This document shows positions 1-5,927 of a DNA stretch of 8,100 nt, one piece after another. Below the pieces are notes generated by a model. That model was not told where the DNA came from. It saw only the letters and a list, made by a program, of their open reading frames with translations, and made no database searches. Source of the stretch: Methylococcaceae bacterium. Its GTDB lineage: Bacteria > Pseudomonadota > Gammaproteobacteria > Methylococcales > Methylomonadaceae. The stretch covers positions 1-8,100 of the forward strand of contig RFQK01000060.1 of the NCBI GenBank assembly GCA_009925045.1, in the 5' to 3' direction. The position numbers and the translations under genes were made by a program. How positions within the stretch are numbered: position 1 is the first letter of the stretch; each line of letters opens with the position of its first letter.

Positions 1-403
1 CACTCAGGAAGTGATGCGTTCCGGTACCGGCAAATCGGCTTACAATGTAATGCCGGCGGAAATGGCACTTGCCGGTAAAACAGGCACCACCAACGGACTG
101 CGTGATAGCTGGTTTGCTGGCTACAGCGGAGATTTCCTGAGTGTGGTCTGGATAGGTCGCGACGATAACAACCCGACGGGGCTAACCGGTGCAACTGGGG
201 CATTACAAATCTGGAATGAATTGATGCGACAAATCAGCCATCAACCCGTGCATCTGATTGCCCCAGACAGCATAGAAATGAAATGGATTGATCATCACAG
301 CGGACTGTTAACCACAGAAAACTGTCCCAGCGGCCAACTCATGCCCTTTACTGAAGGCTCGGGCCCCACTGAATTTACTGAATGCCTCGCCACTCCCTAC
401 TGA
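1..403 (+). CDS. mrcB: Class A penicillin-binding protein 1B, C-terminal end (partial)
   Basis: This is the 3' end of a bifunctional peptidoglycan glycosyltransferase/DD-transpeptidase gene. The reading frame is open from the left edge (first full codon at 2-4) and stops with TGA at 401-403, so the start lies outside the window. About 133 residues remain, covering the end of the transpeptidase domain. The conserved KTGT box is visible (Lys codon at 77-79), followed by a TNGLRDSWFAGY stretch and a VVWIGRDDN strand. That pattern is typical of PBP1b, where the KTGT box lines the active-site cleft that crosslinks stem peptides in the periplasm. The tail is short and lacks the long Gln-rich extension of E. 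coli PBP1b. lolA starts 14 bp downstream, so the two are probably co-transcribed. The family call is firm. PBP1b rather than another class A PBP is an inference from the residues around the KTGT box. Confidence 0.88.
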   Translation, partial: TQEVMRSGTGKSAYNVMPAEMALAGKTGTTNGLRDSWFAGYSGDFLSVVWIGRDDNNPTGLTGATGALQIWNELMRQISHQPVHLIAPDSIEMKWIDHHSGLLTTENCPSGQLMPFTEGSGPTEFTECLATPY

Positions 404-417
404 TTCTGGAACCTTGC

Positions 418-1032
418 ATGTTACAACGCCTATTCATCTTGCTCTTGGTTTGTTTCTCTAGCCTGGCTCAGGCAGAAACACCCGTTCAACAACTCAAAAA
501 TTTTCTCCATGCCAGCAGTTCTTTGGCAGCCGACTTCAAACAAGTCACTATCAATAAACACGGTCAGGCTACTCAAAACAGTACGGGTAAATTTTATTTG
601 AGTCGTCCAGGCAAATTTCGCTGGAATTATCTAAAACCATTCGCCCAGGAAATTGTTTCCAATGGCGGAAAAGTCTGGATTTATGATGCTGACTTAGAAC
701 AAGTCACCAGTAAACAATTGGATGACAGTTTAGGATCGACGCCTGCTCTGCTTTTAACTGGACAAGTGGATGTAGAAGCCAAATTCCGATTGGAAGAACA
801 AGGTGAAACTGAAGGTATGAGTTGGGTTCGTTTATCCCCCAAAAATGAAGAGGCCGGCTTCAAATATATTTTGATCGGATTACAAAACGGCCAGTTAGGC
901 GGCATGGAGCTGAGTGATAATTTCGGCCAACTGACTCGGATTTATTTCTCAAATATTCAAGTAAATCCCAGCCTAAACCCCAACTTGTTTAGCTTTACCC
1001 CGCCCAAAGGGGTGGATGTATTTGAAAACTAA
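418..1032 (+). CDS. lolA: Outer-membrane lipoprotein carrier protein LolA
   Basis: LolA is the periplasmic chaperone that takes lipoproteins from the LolCDE transporter and hands them to LolB at the outer membrane. The product has 204 residues, the usual size. Residues 1-19 form a signal peptide: MLQR, a Leu/Ile/Val/Phe core, and an AQA|E cleavage site after residue 19. The mature part shows LolA hallmarks: an ADFKQ segment, GKFYLSRPGKFRWNY, VSNGGKVWIYDADLEQVT and a C-terminal FTPPKGVDVF strand. The ATG at 418 is chosen over an in-frame upstream ATG at 382. The latter lies inside the preceding gene and would put 12 residues ahead of a good signal peptide. The ribosome site is weak, so translation may be coupled to the PBP gene ending at 403. 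The stop codon overlaps the stop of the opposing lipoprotein gene by 4 bp. Elsewhere lolA often follows ftsK, so a PBP1b neighbour is a local arrangement. Confidence 0.93.
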   Translation: MLQRLFILLLVCFSSLAQAETPVQQLKNFLHASSSLAADFKQVTINKHGQATQNSTGKFYLSRPGKFRWNYLKPFAQEIVSNGGKVWIYDADLEQVTSKQLDDSLGSTPALLLTGQVDVEAKFRLEEQGETEGMSWVRLSPKNEEAGFKYILIGLQNGQLGGMELSDNFGQLTRIYFSNIQVNPSLNPNLFSFTPPKGVDVFEN

Positions 1033-1415
1033 AACGGGTGATCTTTAACCAGCTTAGCGACTAAAGACTCCAGTTTAAGGACACTGTCATCGCAATTTTT
1101 GATGCTATCCTGGACTTTCATTTTAAAGCGCCAGCTCATATCATCACCGCTGATTTCATGTTCGGCATATTCGTTTAAAAGCTGACAGGCGTCATGCATA
1201 GCCTGTTCTTTTGTTTCAAATTCTTCGTCTTCAATCGGCTGATCAGAATCAGCCAACAGCATTAAGCGACTAATGAGTTGATTCTGATGCTTAAACACCG
1301 CTTCGGCATAATCCGCAAAACTATCGTGCTGACTACCCGCAGGTGTAGTTGCACACCCTACCAGGTTGAATAAAGCCAAGCTGAGAACGAATAAAGGAGT
1401 GCTGGCGCGATACAT
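1029..1415 (-). CDS. Small predicted outer-membrane lipoprotein of unknown function
   Basis: The 128-residue product begins with a lipoprotein signal: MYRAS, a hydrophobic stretch, and a lipobox Leu18-Val19-Gly20-Cys21. Signal peptidase II should cleave before Cys21. The residue after Cys is Ala rather than Asp, which under the usual Lol rule predicts sorting to the outer membrane. The mature 108 residues are mostly helical in appearance, acidic in the middle (DQPIEDEEFE), with two further cysteines (in HDACQLL and KNCDDS) that could form a disulfide. There is no membrane segment or domain I recognise. The ATG at 1415 lies 2 bp after the stop of the methyltransferase frame (1418-1420), with little Shine-Dalgarno character, so translation was probably coupled to that gene. 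The upstream gene is now broken, so expression may be reduced. The stop interlocks with the lolA stop. Protein sorting is well supported; its role is unknown. Confidence 0.8.
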   Translation of the reverse strand: MYRASTPLFVLSLALFNLVGCATTPAGSQHDSFADYAEAVFKHQNQLISRLMLLADSDQPIEDEEFETKEQAMHDACQLLNEYAEHEISGDDMSWRFKMKVQDSIKNCDDSVLKLESLVAKLVKDHPF

Positions 1416-1417
1416 AA

Positions 1418-2246
1418 CTACACTTTTTCAGCCGTAAAAATACAATACTCAGTGAGTTTTTCATTAAACAACACCTGTTGCGCCAAGCCGACCTCATAAT
1501 TAGCCGTCTGCGCCTGACTGCGCAAACCCAGCCACTGACTGAGTCTTTGCACAGGACGCAAGCGCTTGGCAACCTTGTACATATGTTCAACAGAAGCTTG
1601 AGTCTGCTGAGTAATATCATGACAGATAATATTGCCAAAACCCTGCTCGGACAACAAAGCCTTTACGCAAGACTCGCCAGGCTTCAGCCAGAAAATCTGC
1701 TTTGTTTAGCGCATGACAAGAGCTTTCCAACGCCCAGACCACATCAAAACTTGCATCTGGAAAAGGTGTGGCGCAAAAATCAGCCACTTCAAAATTAAGC
1801 TTATCCGCCACCTTGTGACGTTGAGCATGTTGCCTCGCATAATGAGCCTGTTTGGCACTGATGGTGATACCAGTTACCTCGTTACCATGCTCTCGTGCCA
1901 TCCAAATACTACTACCGCCGATACCACACCCGGCATCTAACACCTTATCCTGCGACTGTATCCCTGCTTTTTGATAGAGAATGGCATTTTTGTTCAATAA
2001 GGCTAAATGCTGATCATACGCTGCAGCACTATCCCAATAGCCATAATGCAAGGCAAGATTATCGGTGTTACACCAAGCAAACAAATAATCCCGATAGCAA
2101 TCATCATAGTGCTGAGCGGTATCGGCTTGAAGCTTGGAGGCATCTGCGTCATAGTCTTGACGCAAATTCAGATCACGGTGGTCTTGGTTCGGTTCTAAAT
2201 AATACATGCTGGATAGTTGGTTGAACGGATTAAATCCGATCGCCAT
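1418..2246 (-). pseudogene. SAM-dependent methyltransferase, broken by internal deletion with frameshift
   Basis: Two reading frames together make one class I methyltransferase. The N-terminal frame ends at TGA 1617-1619. It carries a HYGYWD segment, motif I VLDAGCGIGG (residues 102-111 from the ATG at 2246), the acidic strand region EVADF, DVVWALES, and the AEAWRVLRKG helix just before the usual KPGG turn. There the sequence changes: the expected GGRLVVADGF-like strand and the following 40 or so residues are absent, and the frame becomes nonsense. The rest of the family sequence resumes in the next frame: KALLSEQGF, NIICHDITQQ, SVEHMYKVAKRL, ending CIFTAEKV at 1418. The junction lies near 1659-1664, where both halves share the bases AAAGGC (minus strand). 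The start is uncertain: ATG 2246, TTG 2264 and ATG 2207 are possible and none has a good ribosome site. The architecture resembles small-molecule (tocopherol/sarcosine-type) methyltransferases, but the substrate cannot be told. Sequencing error alone would not explain the missing segment. Confidence 0.82.
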
Positions 2247-2583
2247 TATAATTGAGTTCGGCAAGTGCCTGTGGATTTGTAAGCGATTGCTGACTCAGTT
2301 TCAATAACTTTAAAGCCTCCAGAATAGAGCCCTGCTTAAGTTCCGCCGGATCGACACCAAAGCGGATTTTAAATAAGCTGCGCTGCTTACCCTCCGGCAA
2401 CTGACTCAATAGTTCATCCAAGGCGCTATCGATTAATGCCTGAGCGATACACAAATCCGAGTTTTCCGGCTGGCGCGCAACCGACTTTGCCGCTTGGACT
2501 GTGTTTTGGCTTTGCTGATCACGTATAGCACGCAAACGAGCGCTATTAACCAAATTCAATTCGTTGGGGGCATTAGGTTTCAT
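2230..2583 (-). CDS. Hypothetical protein, 117 residues, between tcdA and the methyltransferase
   Basis: I do not recognise this family. The start ATG at 2583 overlaps the TGA of tcdA as ATGA, a classic coupling arrangement. The end overlaps the possible methyltransferase start region, so it sits tightly inside the operon and is probably real. The protein is soluble-looking, with no signal peptide or membrane segment. It has an Asn/Gln-rich N-terminal third (residues 1-45) and then a helical region with Leu repeats (ALIDSALDELLSQLPEGKQRSL). A short conserved-looking stretch, FKIRFGVDPAELKQGS, is followed by another leucine-rich helix (ILEALKLLKLSQQSL). No catalytic motif is visible. A small accessory or regulatory protein is possible, but this is inference from size and context only. 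Confidence 0.68.
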   Translation of the reverse strand: MKPNAPNELNLVNSARLRAIRDQQSQNTVQAAKSVARQPENSDLCIAQALIDSALDELLSQLPEGKQRSLFKIRFGVDPAELKQGSILEALKLLKLSQQSLTNPQALAELNYNGDRI

Positions 2584-3320
2584 GCAACTTCGTCTTCTAC
2601 GTCAGCGGTTAATTTACGAATCACTACCGATGCACACACCCCGCCAAATGCCGCTGGCAAATATGAAATAGTGCCATAAGCCGATTTCTTATAAAGTGTT
2701 CCACTGGTATACATCAAGGATTCTTTTGAGACGACTTCAGGTGAAAACACCACTTTTAGACCTTTACTGATGCCTTTTTTCTTCAAGCGCAGACGAATAA
2801 ACTGCGCAAAAGGACAGTTATAGGTTTTAGAAATATCCACCACTCTTAACTGAGTAGGATCTAATTTCCCTCCAGCTCCCATAGAACTGATGATGTTAAG
2901 TTTCTGGGTCTTTGCTGCGCGTAGCATGTGTATCTTGGGGGTAAGACTGTCAATGGCATCGACGACATAATCATAATGCTGACTCACCAGCTCAGCTGCA
3001 GTATCTGGCGTAATAAATTCATGCCGGATATGCAGTTTTAAATCCGGATTAATATCCAGTAAGCGCTCTCCCATCACAGTCGCCTTGGAAAGGCCATGGG
3101 TAGTCGATAAAGCAGGCAACTGCCTGTTTCGGTTACTGGGATCAATCACATCACCATCGACTATAGTCATTTCCCCGACGCCGGCACGACAGATGAATTC
3201 AGCGGCAAACGATCCTACACCCCCCATACCAACAACCAAGACATGCGAGTTTTGCAACTTCGCGAGTTTCGCCTTACCGAGCAATAATTCAGTACGTGAC
3301 AACCAAGCCAGATCAGTCAT
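2580..3320 (-). CDS. tcdA: tRNA threonylcarbamoyladenosine dehydratase (TcdA/YgdL, ThiF-E1 fold)
   Basis: TcdA uses ATP to cyclise t6A at position 37 of ANN-decoding tRNAs to ct6A. The 246 residues show the ThiF/MoeB/E1-like order: the nucleotide loop GMGGVGS (31-37), the Asp-containing strand end TIVDGDVID (52-60), SNRNRQ (62-67), the DAIDS segment (121-125) and a hydrophobic C-terminal helix, AAFGGVCASVVIRKL. A region after residue 168, CPFAQFIRLRLKKKGISKGLKVVFS, corresponds to the subfamily segment that normally begins DPLA. Here it begins CPFA, with Cys in place of Asp. The protein is slightly shorter than E. coli TcdA (268). The ATG at 3320 lies within the end of the tatD-like gene (8-bp overlap), and its own stop overlaps the next start as ATGA, so it is translated as part of an operon. 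Partner genes csdA/csdE are not in the window. Family assignment is strong; the exact ct6A role is by homology. Confidence 0.88.
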   Translation of the reverse strand: MTDLAWLSRTELLLGKAKLAKLQNSHVLVVGMGGVGSFAAEFICRAGVGEMTIVDGDVIDPSNRNRQLPALSTTHGLSKATVMGERLLDINPDLKLHIRHEFITPDTAAELVSQHYDYVVDAIDSLTPKIHMLRAAKTQKLNIISSMGAGGKLDPTQLRVVDISKTYNCPFAQFIRLRLKKKGISKGLKVVFSPEVVSKESLMYTSGTLYKKSAYGTISYLPAAFGGVCASVVIRKLTADVEDEVA

Positions 3321-4002
3321 TAATCAATATCCGCTCAAAATTTTTAATCATTTGCTGATGCAATGCATCAAGCTCCCAACCCAGTATTCTAGCCGCACAG
3401 GAATAAATCTGGTCAATACCTATTTCTGCTTGGGCATCTGTTTCTAACAACCAACGGTCTATCGGCAGATCTTTCAGATACTGTGCGGGTTTAGATTTTG
3501 GATTCAGCAAACTGCTACCGAACGAACAATAAAACCCAGCCGCCAGCAATTGTTGCAACTGTTGAAAACTGCAATTACAACCATGAATCAACCAAGCATT
3601 AGCTGTGGAATGCGACAACTTTATGGCCATTAGTTCATTATAAGCCCTAACACAATGAATAATCAGGGGCTTATGCCAATCAGCAGCCAATTGTATGTGT
3701 TGTTCAAACACGGTAATTTGTTCCGCCAACGGTAAGGCAATAGACTTATCCAAACCACATTCACCAATGGCCAGCAACTGGGGATTATTGTTCAAAGATT
3801 GAAGTTGTTGCTCACTGTGATTATCAATATACCAAGGGTGAACACCGACTGAGTAAAACTCCGGGAAAACGTTTTGACTGGCAAACTCCTTAAAATCCAG
3901 GCTTCTTATCCTGAATACACCCGATAAATCAGGCTGATGACTATGACAGTCGATATATTGCGTAGCGCTTAAACGTCTTTTCACCACAAAATAGTCATCC
4001 AT
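3313..4002 (-). CDS. TatD-family metal-dependent hydrolase (putative DNase)
   Basis: The 229-residue product has the full set of TatD metal-site motifs on a TIM-barrel pattern: DCHSH (residues 18-22), GVHPW (53-57), GECGLD (80-85, Glu81 bridging), IIHCVRA (His116), IHG (His140) and LLETDA (Asp189). TatD proteins are cytoplasmic metal-dependent hydrolases, several with 3'-5' DNase activity. The substrate of this one cannot be told. It is shorter than typical TatD/YcfH/YjjV proteins (about 260), mainly at the N-terminus and in loops, so I give no symbol. The only in-frame ATG before the first motif is at 4002. AGGG lies 10 bases upstream, a fair ribosome site. It is the first gene of the leftward unit: its stop overlaps tcdA by 8 bp. 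A divergent promoter region separates it from ettA. Confidence 0.87.
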   Translation of the reverse strand: MDDYFVVKRRLSATQYIDCHSHQPDLSGVFRIRSLDFKEFASQNVFPEFYSVGVHPWYIDNHSEQQLQSLNNNPQLLAIGECGLDKSIALPLAEQITVFEQHIQLAADWHKPLIIHCVRAYNELMAIKLSHSTANAWLIHGCNCSFQQLQQLLAAGFYCSFGSSLLNPKSKPAQYLKDLPIDRWLLETDAQAEIGIDQIYSCAARILGWELDALHQQMIKNFERILIND

Positions 4003-4014
4003 CGAGTAAACACC

Positions 4015-4043
4015 CTGATCAAAGCCTTATCCCAAGGTATAAT
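4015..4043 (+). promoter_or_regulatory. Candidate sigma70 promoter for ettA
   Basis: A perfect TATAAT (4038-4043) lies in the 74-bp divergent gap. At the ideal 17-base spacing the -35 position reads CTGATC, only 3 of 6 to TTGACA, so an activator or weak basal activity is possible. Transcription starting near 4050 would leave a leader of about 27 nt. That leader is pyrimidine/ACA-rich and lacks a recognisable Shine-Dalgarno sequence before the ettA ATG. Confidence 0.55.
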
Positions 4044-4065
4044 AGCGGTTTTATTGTCTGTTCAC
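4039..4065 (-). promoter_or_regulatory. Candidate promoter for the tatD-tcdA leftward operon
   Basis: On the minus strand TATTAT (4044-4039) matches the sigma70 -10 box at 5 of 6 bases. The only upstream -35-like element is weak: GTGAAC, 3 of 6, at 4065-4060 with a 15-base spacer. It overlaps the -10 of the ettA promoter on the other strand. A start near 4032 would give a leader of about 30 nt with AGGG before the tatD-like ATG. This is a prediction from base pattern only. Confidence 0.4.
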
Positions 4066-4076
4066 TGCATACACAC

Positions 4077-5741
4077 ATGGCGCAATATATTTTTTCGATG
4101 AACAGGGTAGGCAAAATTGTCCCGCCCAAGAAACATATCCTTAAAGACATTTCTTTATCCTTTTTTCCCGGCGCCAAAATTGGCGTATTAGGTCTGAATG
4201 GTTCTGGTAAATCCACTCTTCTGCGTATTATGGCGGGTGTCGATAAAGAAATTGAAGGGGAAGCCATTCCTTTAAAAGGTATCAACATAGGCTATCTTCC
4301 TCAGGAACCTCAACTGGATCCAAACAAAACTGTTCGCGGTAATATTGAAGAAGCAGTGGCCGGTATCAAAGAAGCGCTTGCTAAACTGGATGCAGTCTAT
4401 GCCGCTTATGCAGATCCAGATGCAGACTTTGATGCTTTAGCAGCAGAACAAGCCAAACTGGAAGATATTATCAACGCCTGTGACGGCCATAATCTTGAGC
4501 GTAGCCTGGAAATTGCGGCAGACGCTTTAAGACTGCCAGACTGGGATGCCGACGTCACCAAATTATCCGGTGGTGAAAAACGACGCGTAGCCTTGTGTCG
4601 CTTGCTATTGTCAAAACCGGATATGTTGTTGTTAGACGAGCCAACCAACCATCTGGACGCGGAATCAGTTGCCTGGTTGGAACGTTTTCTTCATGACTAT
4701 CCTGGCACCGTGGTCGCTGTTACCCATGATCGTTACTTCCTCGACAATGTTGCCGGTTGGATTCTTGAACTCGATCGTGGCATGGGGATCCCCTGGGAAG
4801 GCAATTACTCATCTTGGTTAGAACAAAAAGAAAAACGTCTGGAACTTGAAGATCGTCAAGAGTCTTCTCGTCAGAAAGCCATGAAAGCCGAATTAGAATG
4901 GGTACGCTCCAATCCCAAAGGCCGTCATGCAAAAAGTAAAGCCCGTCTGGCACGCTTTGAAGAATTGTCCTCAGTCGATGTGCAAAAACGGAACGAAACC
5001 CAGGAAATCTATATTCCACCTGGACCTCGTTTGGGCGACGTTGTCATTGAAGCCAACAACATTAGCAAAGGCTTTGGTGAGCGTTTATTGATTAACAATC
5101 TGAGTTTTAAACTTCCTCCTGGTGGTATTGTCGGCATTATTGGCCCTAATGGGGCGGGTAAAACCACGCTATTCCGAATGATGGCAGGTTTTGAGAAACC
5201 AGATGCGGGTGATATCACCATCGGCCAAACCGTTGAATTGTCCTATGTCGATCAGTTGCGCGATGACATGGATAACAATAAAACCGTCTGGGAAGAAATT
5301 TCTGATGGCTTGGACGTGATCACCGTTGGCAGATATGAAACCCCTTCGCGTGCTTATGCGGGACGCTTCAATTTTAAAGGCTCTGACCAACAAAAACGCA
5401 TTGGAGAACTGTCTGGTGGTGAACGTAACCGCGTCCATTTAGCCAAACTGCTTAAAAGTGGTGGTAACTTACTGTTACTTGACGAACCAACCAATGATCT
5501 GGATGTCGAAACCTTACGTGCGCTGGAAGAGGCTTTATTAGCATTTCCGGGTTGTGCCGTGGTTATTTCGCATGATCGCTGGTTTCTGGATCGTATCGCC
5601 ACCCACATCCTGGCTTTTGAAGGCGATAGTGAGGTGGTCTGGTTTGAAGGTAACTATGCTGATTACGAAGAGGACCGTCATCGTCGTTTAGGTATAGATG
5701 CCGACACACCGCATAGAATTAAATACAAAAAAATTAATTAA
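4077..5741 (+). CDS. ettA: Energy-dependent translational throttle protein EttA (ABC-F ATPase)
   Basis: EttA is a ribosome E-site ABC-F ATPase that gates the first elongation steps according to ATP/ADP level. The 554 residues contain two ABC cassettes. Cassette 1 has Walker [10 protein letters not shown] (39-47), signature LSGGE (163-167) and Walker [13 protein letters not shown] with catalytic Glu188. Cassette 2 has Walker [10 protein letters not shown] (356-364), a second LSGGERNR, and [12 protein letters not shown] with Glu470. Both catalytic Glu positions coincide with the E. coli numbering (188 and 470). Between the cassettes an EGNY motif (241-244) leads into the charged P-site tRNA interaction arm (about 245-300, rich in Lys/Arg/Glu). 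There is no membrane domain, as expected for a soluble ABC-F. The start [13 protein letters not shown] aligns with the family N-terminus, supporting ATG 4077 despite no clear ribosome site. All key residues are intact. Confidence 0.97.
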   Translation: MAQYIFSMNRVGKIVPPKKHILKDISLSFFPGAKIGVLGLNGSGKSTLLRIMAGVDKEIEGEAIPLKGINIGYLPQEPQLDPNKTVRGNIEEAVAGIKEALAKLDAVYAAYADPDADFDALAAEQAKLEDIINACDGHNLERSLEIAADALRLPDWDADVTKLSGGEKRRVALCRLLLSKPDMLLLDEPTNHLDAESVAWLERFLHDYPGTVVAVTHDRYFLDNVAGWILELDRGMGIPWEGNYSSWLEQKEKRLELEDRQESSRQKAMKAELEWVRSNPKGRHAKSKARLARFEELSSVDVQKRNETQEIYIPPGPRLGDVVIEANNISKGFGERLLINNLSFKLPPGGIVGIIGPNGAGKTTLFRMMAGFEKPDAGDITIGQTVELSYVDQLRDDMDNNKTVWEEISDGLDVITVGRYETPSRAYAGRFNFKGSDQQKRIGELSGGERNRVHLAKLLKSGGNLLLLDEPTNDLDVETLRALEEALLAFPGCAVVISHDRWFLDRIATHILAFEGDSEVVWFEGNYADYEEDRHRRLGIDADTPHRIKYKKIN

Positions 5742-5753
5742 TGACGTTTTAAC

Positions 5754-5781
5754 AGGACCAGACGGACACAGATCTGGTCCT
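5754..5781 (+). terminator. Terminator-like hairpin after ettA
   Basis: A perfect 9-bp inverted repeat, AGGACCAGA (5754-5762) and TCTGGTCCT (5773-5781), encloses a 10-base loop 12 bases after the ettA stop. The following bases, TTTAACACTT counting the last stem T, make only a poor U-tract, so termination may be partial and read-through into hfq is possible. Its arms share a 6-base core with a second hairpin at 5814-5837. Confidence 0.55.
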
Positions 5782-5868
5782 TTAACACTTGATTTTCTGA
5801 CTTGAAAATCCTTAGACCAGCCCTCAAAACCTGGTCTTGCCTGAACCGATATTCGGCCAAGTGTTGAA
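5781..5868 (+). other. Structured intergenic segment, potential four-way (cloverleaf-like) RNA fold
   Basis: Nested inverted repeats are visible by eye. An outer stem pairs TTTAACACTT (5781-5790) with AAGTGTTGAA (5859-5868): 10 pairs, one a G-U. Inside are three hairpins. The first is GATTTTC/GAAAATC (5791-5797 with 5804-5810, 6-base loop). The second is AGACCAG/CTGGTCT (5814-5820 with 5831-5837, 10-base loop). The third is CCGA/TCGG (5846-5849 with 5853-5856, 3-base loop). No open reading frame of note fits here. It could be an ettA 3'UTR-derived small RNA, a regulatory leader of hfq if transcription reads through, or a DNA-level repeat remnant. It is not a tRNA: arm sizes are wrong and there is no T-loop consensus. 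Which strand is functional, if any, is unknown. Confidence 0.45.
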
Positions 5869-5892
5869 ATCATTGGGTTTAGGCGGTAATGT
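5864..5892 (+). promoter_or_regulatory. Candidate promoter for hfq
   Basis: TTGAAA (5864-5869, 5 of 6... to TTGACA: T, T, G, A and the final A) is followed 17 bases later by TAATGT (5887-5892), a weak -10 with 3 of 6 matches. Transcription would start near 5899, giving a leader of about 30 nt made almost wholly of the A-rich element before the hfq start. The -35 lies in the right arm of the structured segment. hfq could also be read from ettA. Confidence 0.35.
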
Positions 5893-5901
5893 ATCTATGG
5901 C

Positions 5902-5920
5902 AATAACAATAATAAAGGAG
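5902..5920 (+). promoter_or_regulatory. AAN-triplet tract fused to the hfq ribosome binding site
   Basis: Five consecutive triplets AAT-AAC-AAT-AAT-AAA (5902-5916) run directly into GGAG (5917-5920). Read as AAGGAG at 5915-5920, this is a strong Shine-Dalgarno sequence 7 bases before the hfq ATG. AAN repeats fit the A-R-N motif bound by the distal face of proteobacterial Hfq. Hfq binding here would cover the ribosome site, in line with the known translational autocontrol of hfq in E. coli. The sequence pattern is seen; autoregulation here is inference. Confidence 0.6.
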
Positions 5921-5927
5921 AAATCGG

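Noticed and set aside
418..480. LolA as a lipoprotein (LLVC at residues 9-12)
   Set aside because: The residue before Cys is Val, not Gly/Ala/Ser, the Cys lies inside the hydrophobic core, and a clean AQA|E signal peptidase I site follows.
1617..1700. Programmed frameshift in the methyltransferase
   Set aside because: No slippery run with stimulatory structure is evident, and a simple shift would not restore the roughly 40 missing family residues.
1478..1798. Plus-strand open frame of 106 codons opposite the methyltransferase
   Set aside because: No recognisable domain, no ribosome site, and it is antisense to clear methyltransferase coding sequence; taken as a shadow frame.
3085..3447. Plus-strand open frame of 120 codons opposite tcdA and the TatD-like gene
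   Set aside because: It crosses the junction of two well-supported genes on the other strand and has no protein-like features.
5801..5828. Heat-shock (sigma32-type) promoter for hfq
   Set aside because: CTTGAAA is a good -35, and heat-shock control of hfq is known in E. coli, but the -10 13 bases on (CCCTCAAA) matches CCCCATTT poorly and both parts lie within hairpins.
5781..5868. The cloverleaf-like segment as a tRNA gene
   Set aside because: Length is close to a long tRNA, but the arms have the wrong sizes, there is no GGTTCRANNCC T-loop on either strand and no normal anticodon stem-loop.
5781..5868. The same segment as a small inverted-repeat transposable element
   Set aside because: The outer arms resemble terminal inverted repeats, but I see no flanking target-site duplication and cannot show other copies from one window.
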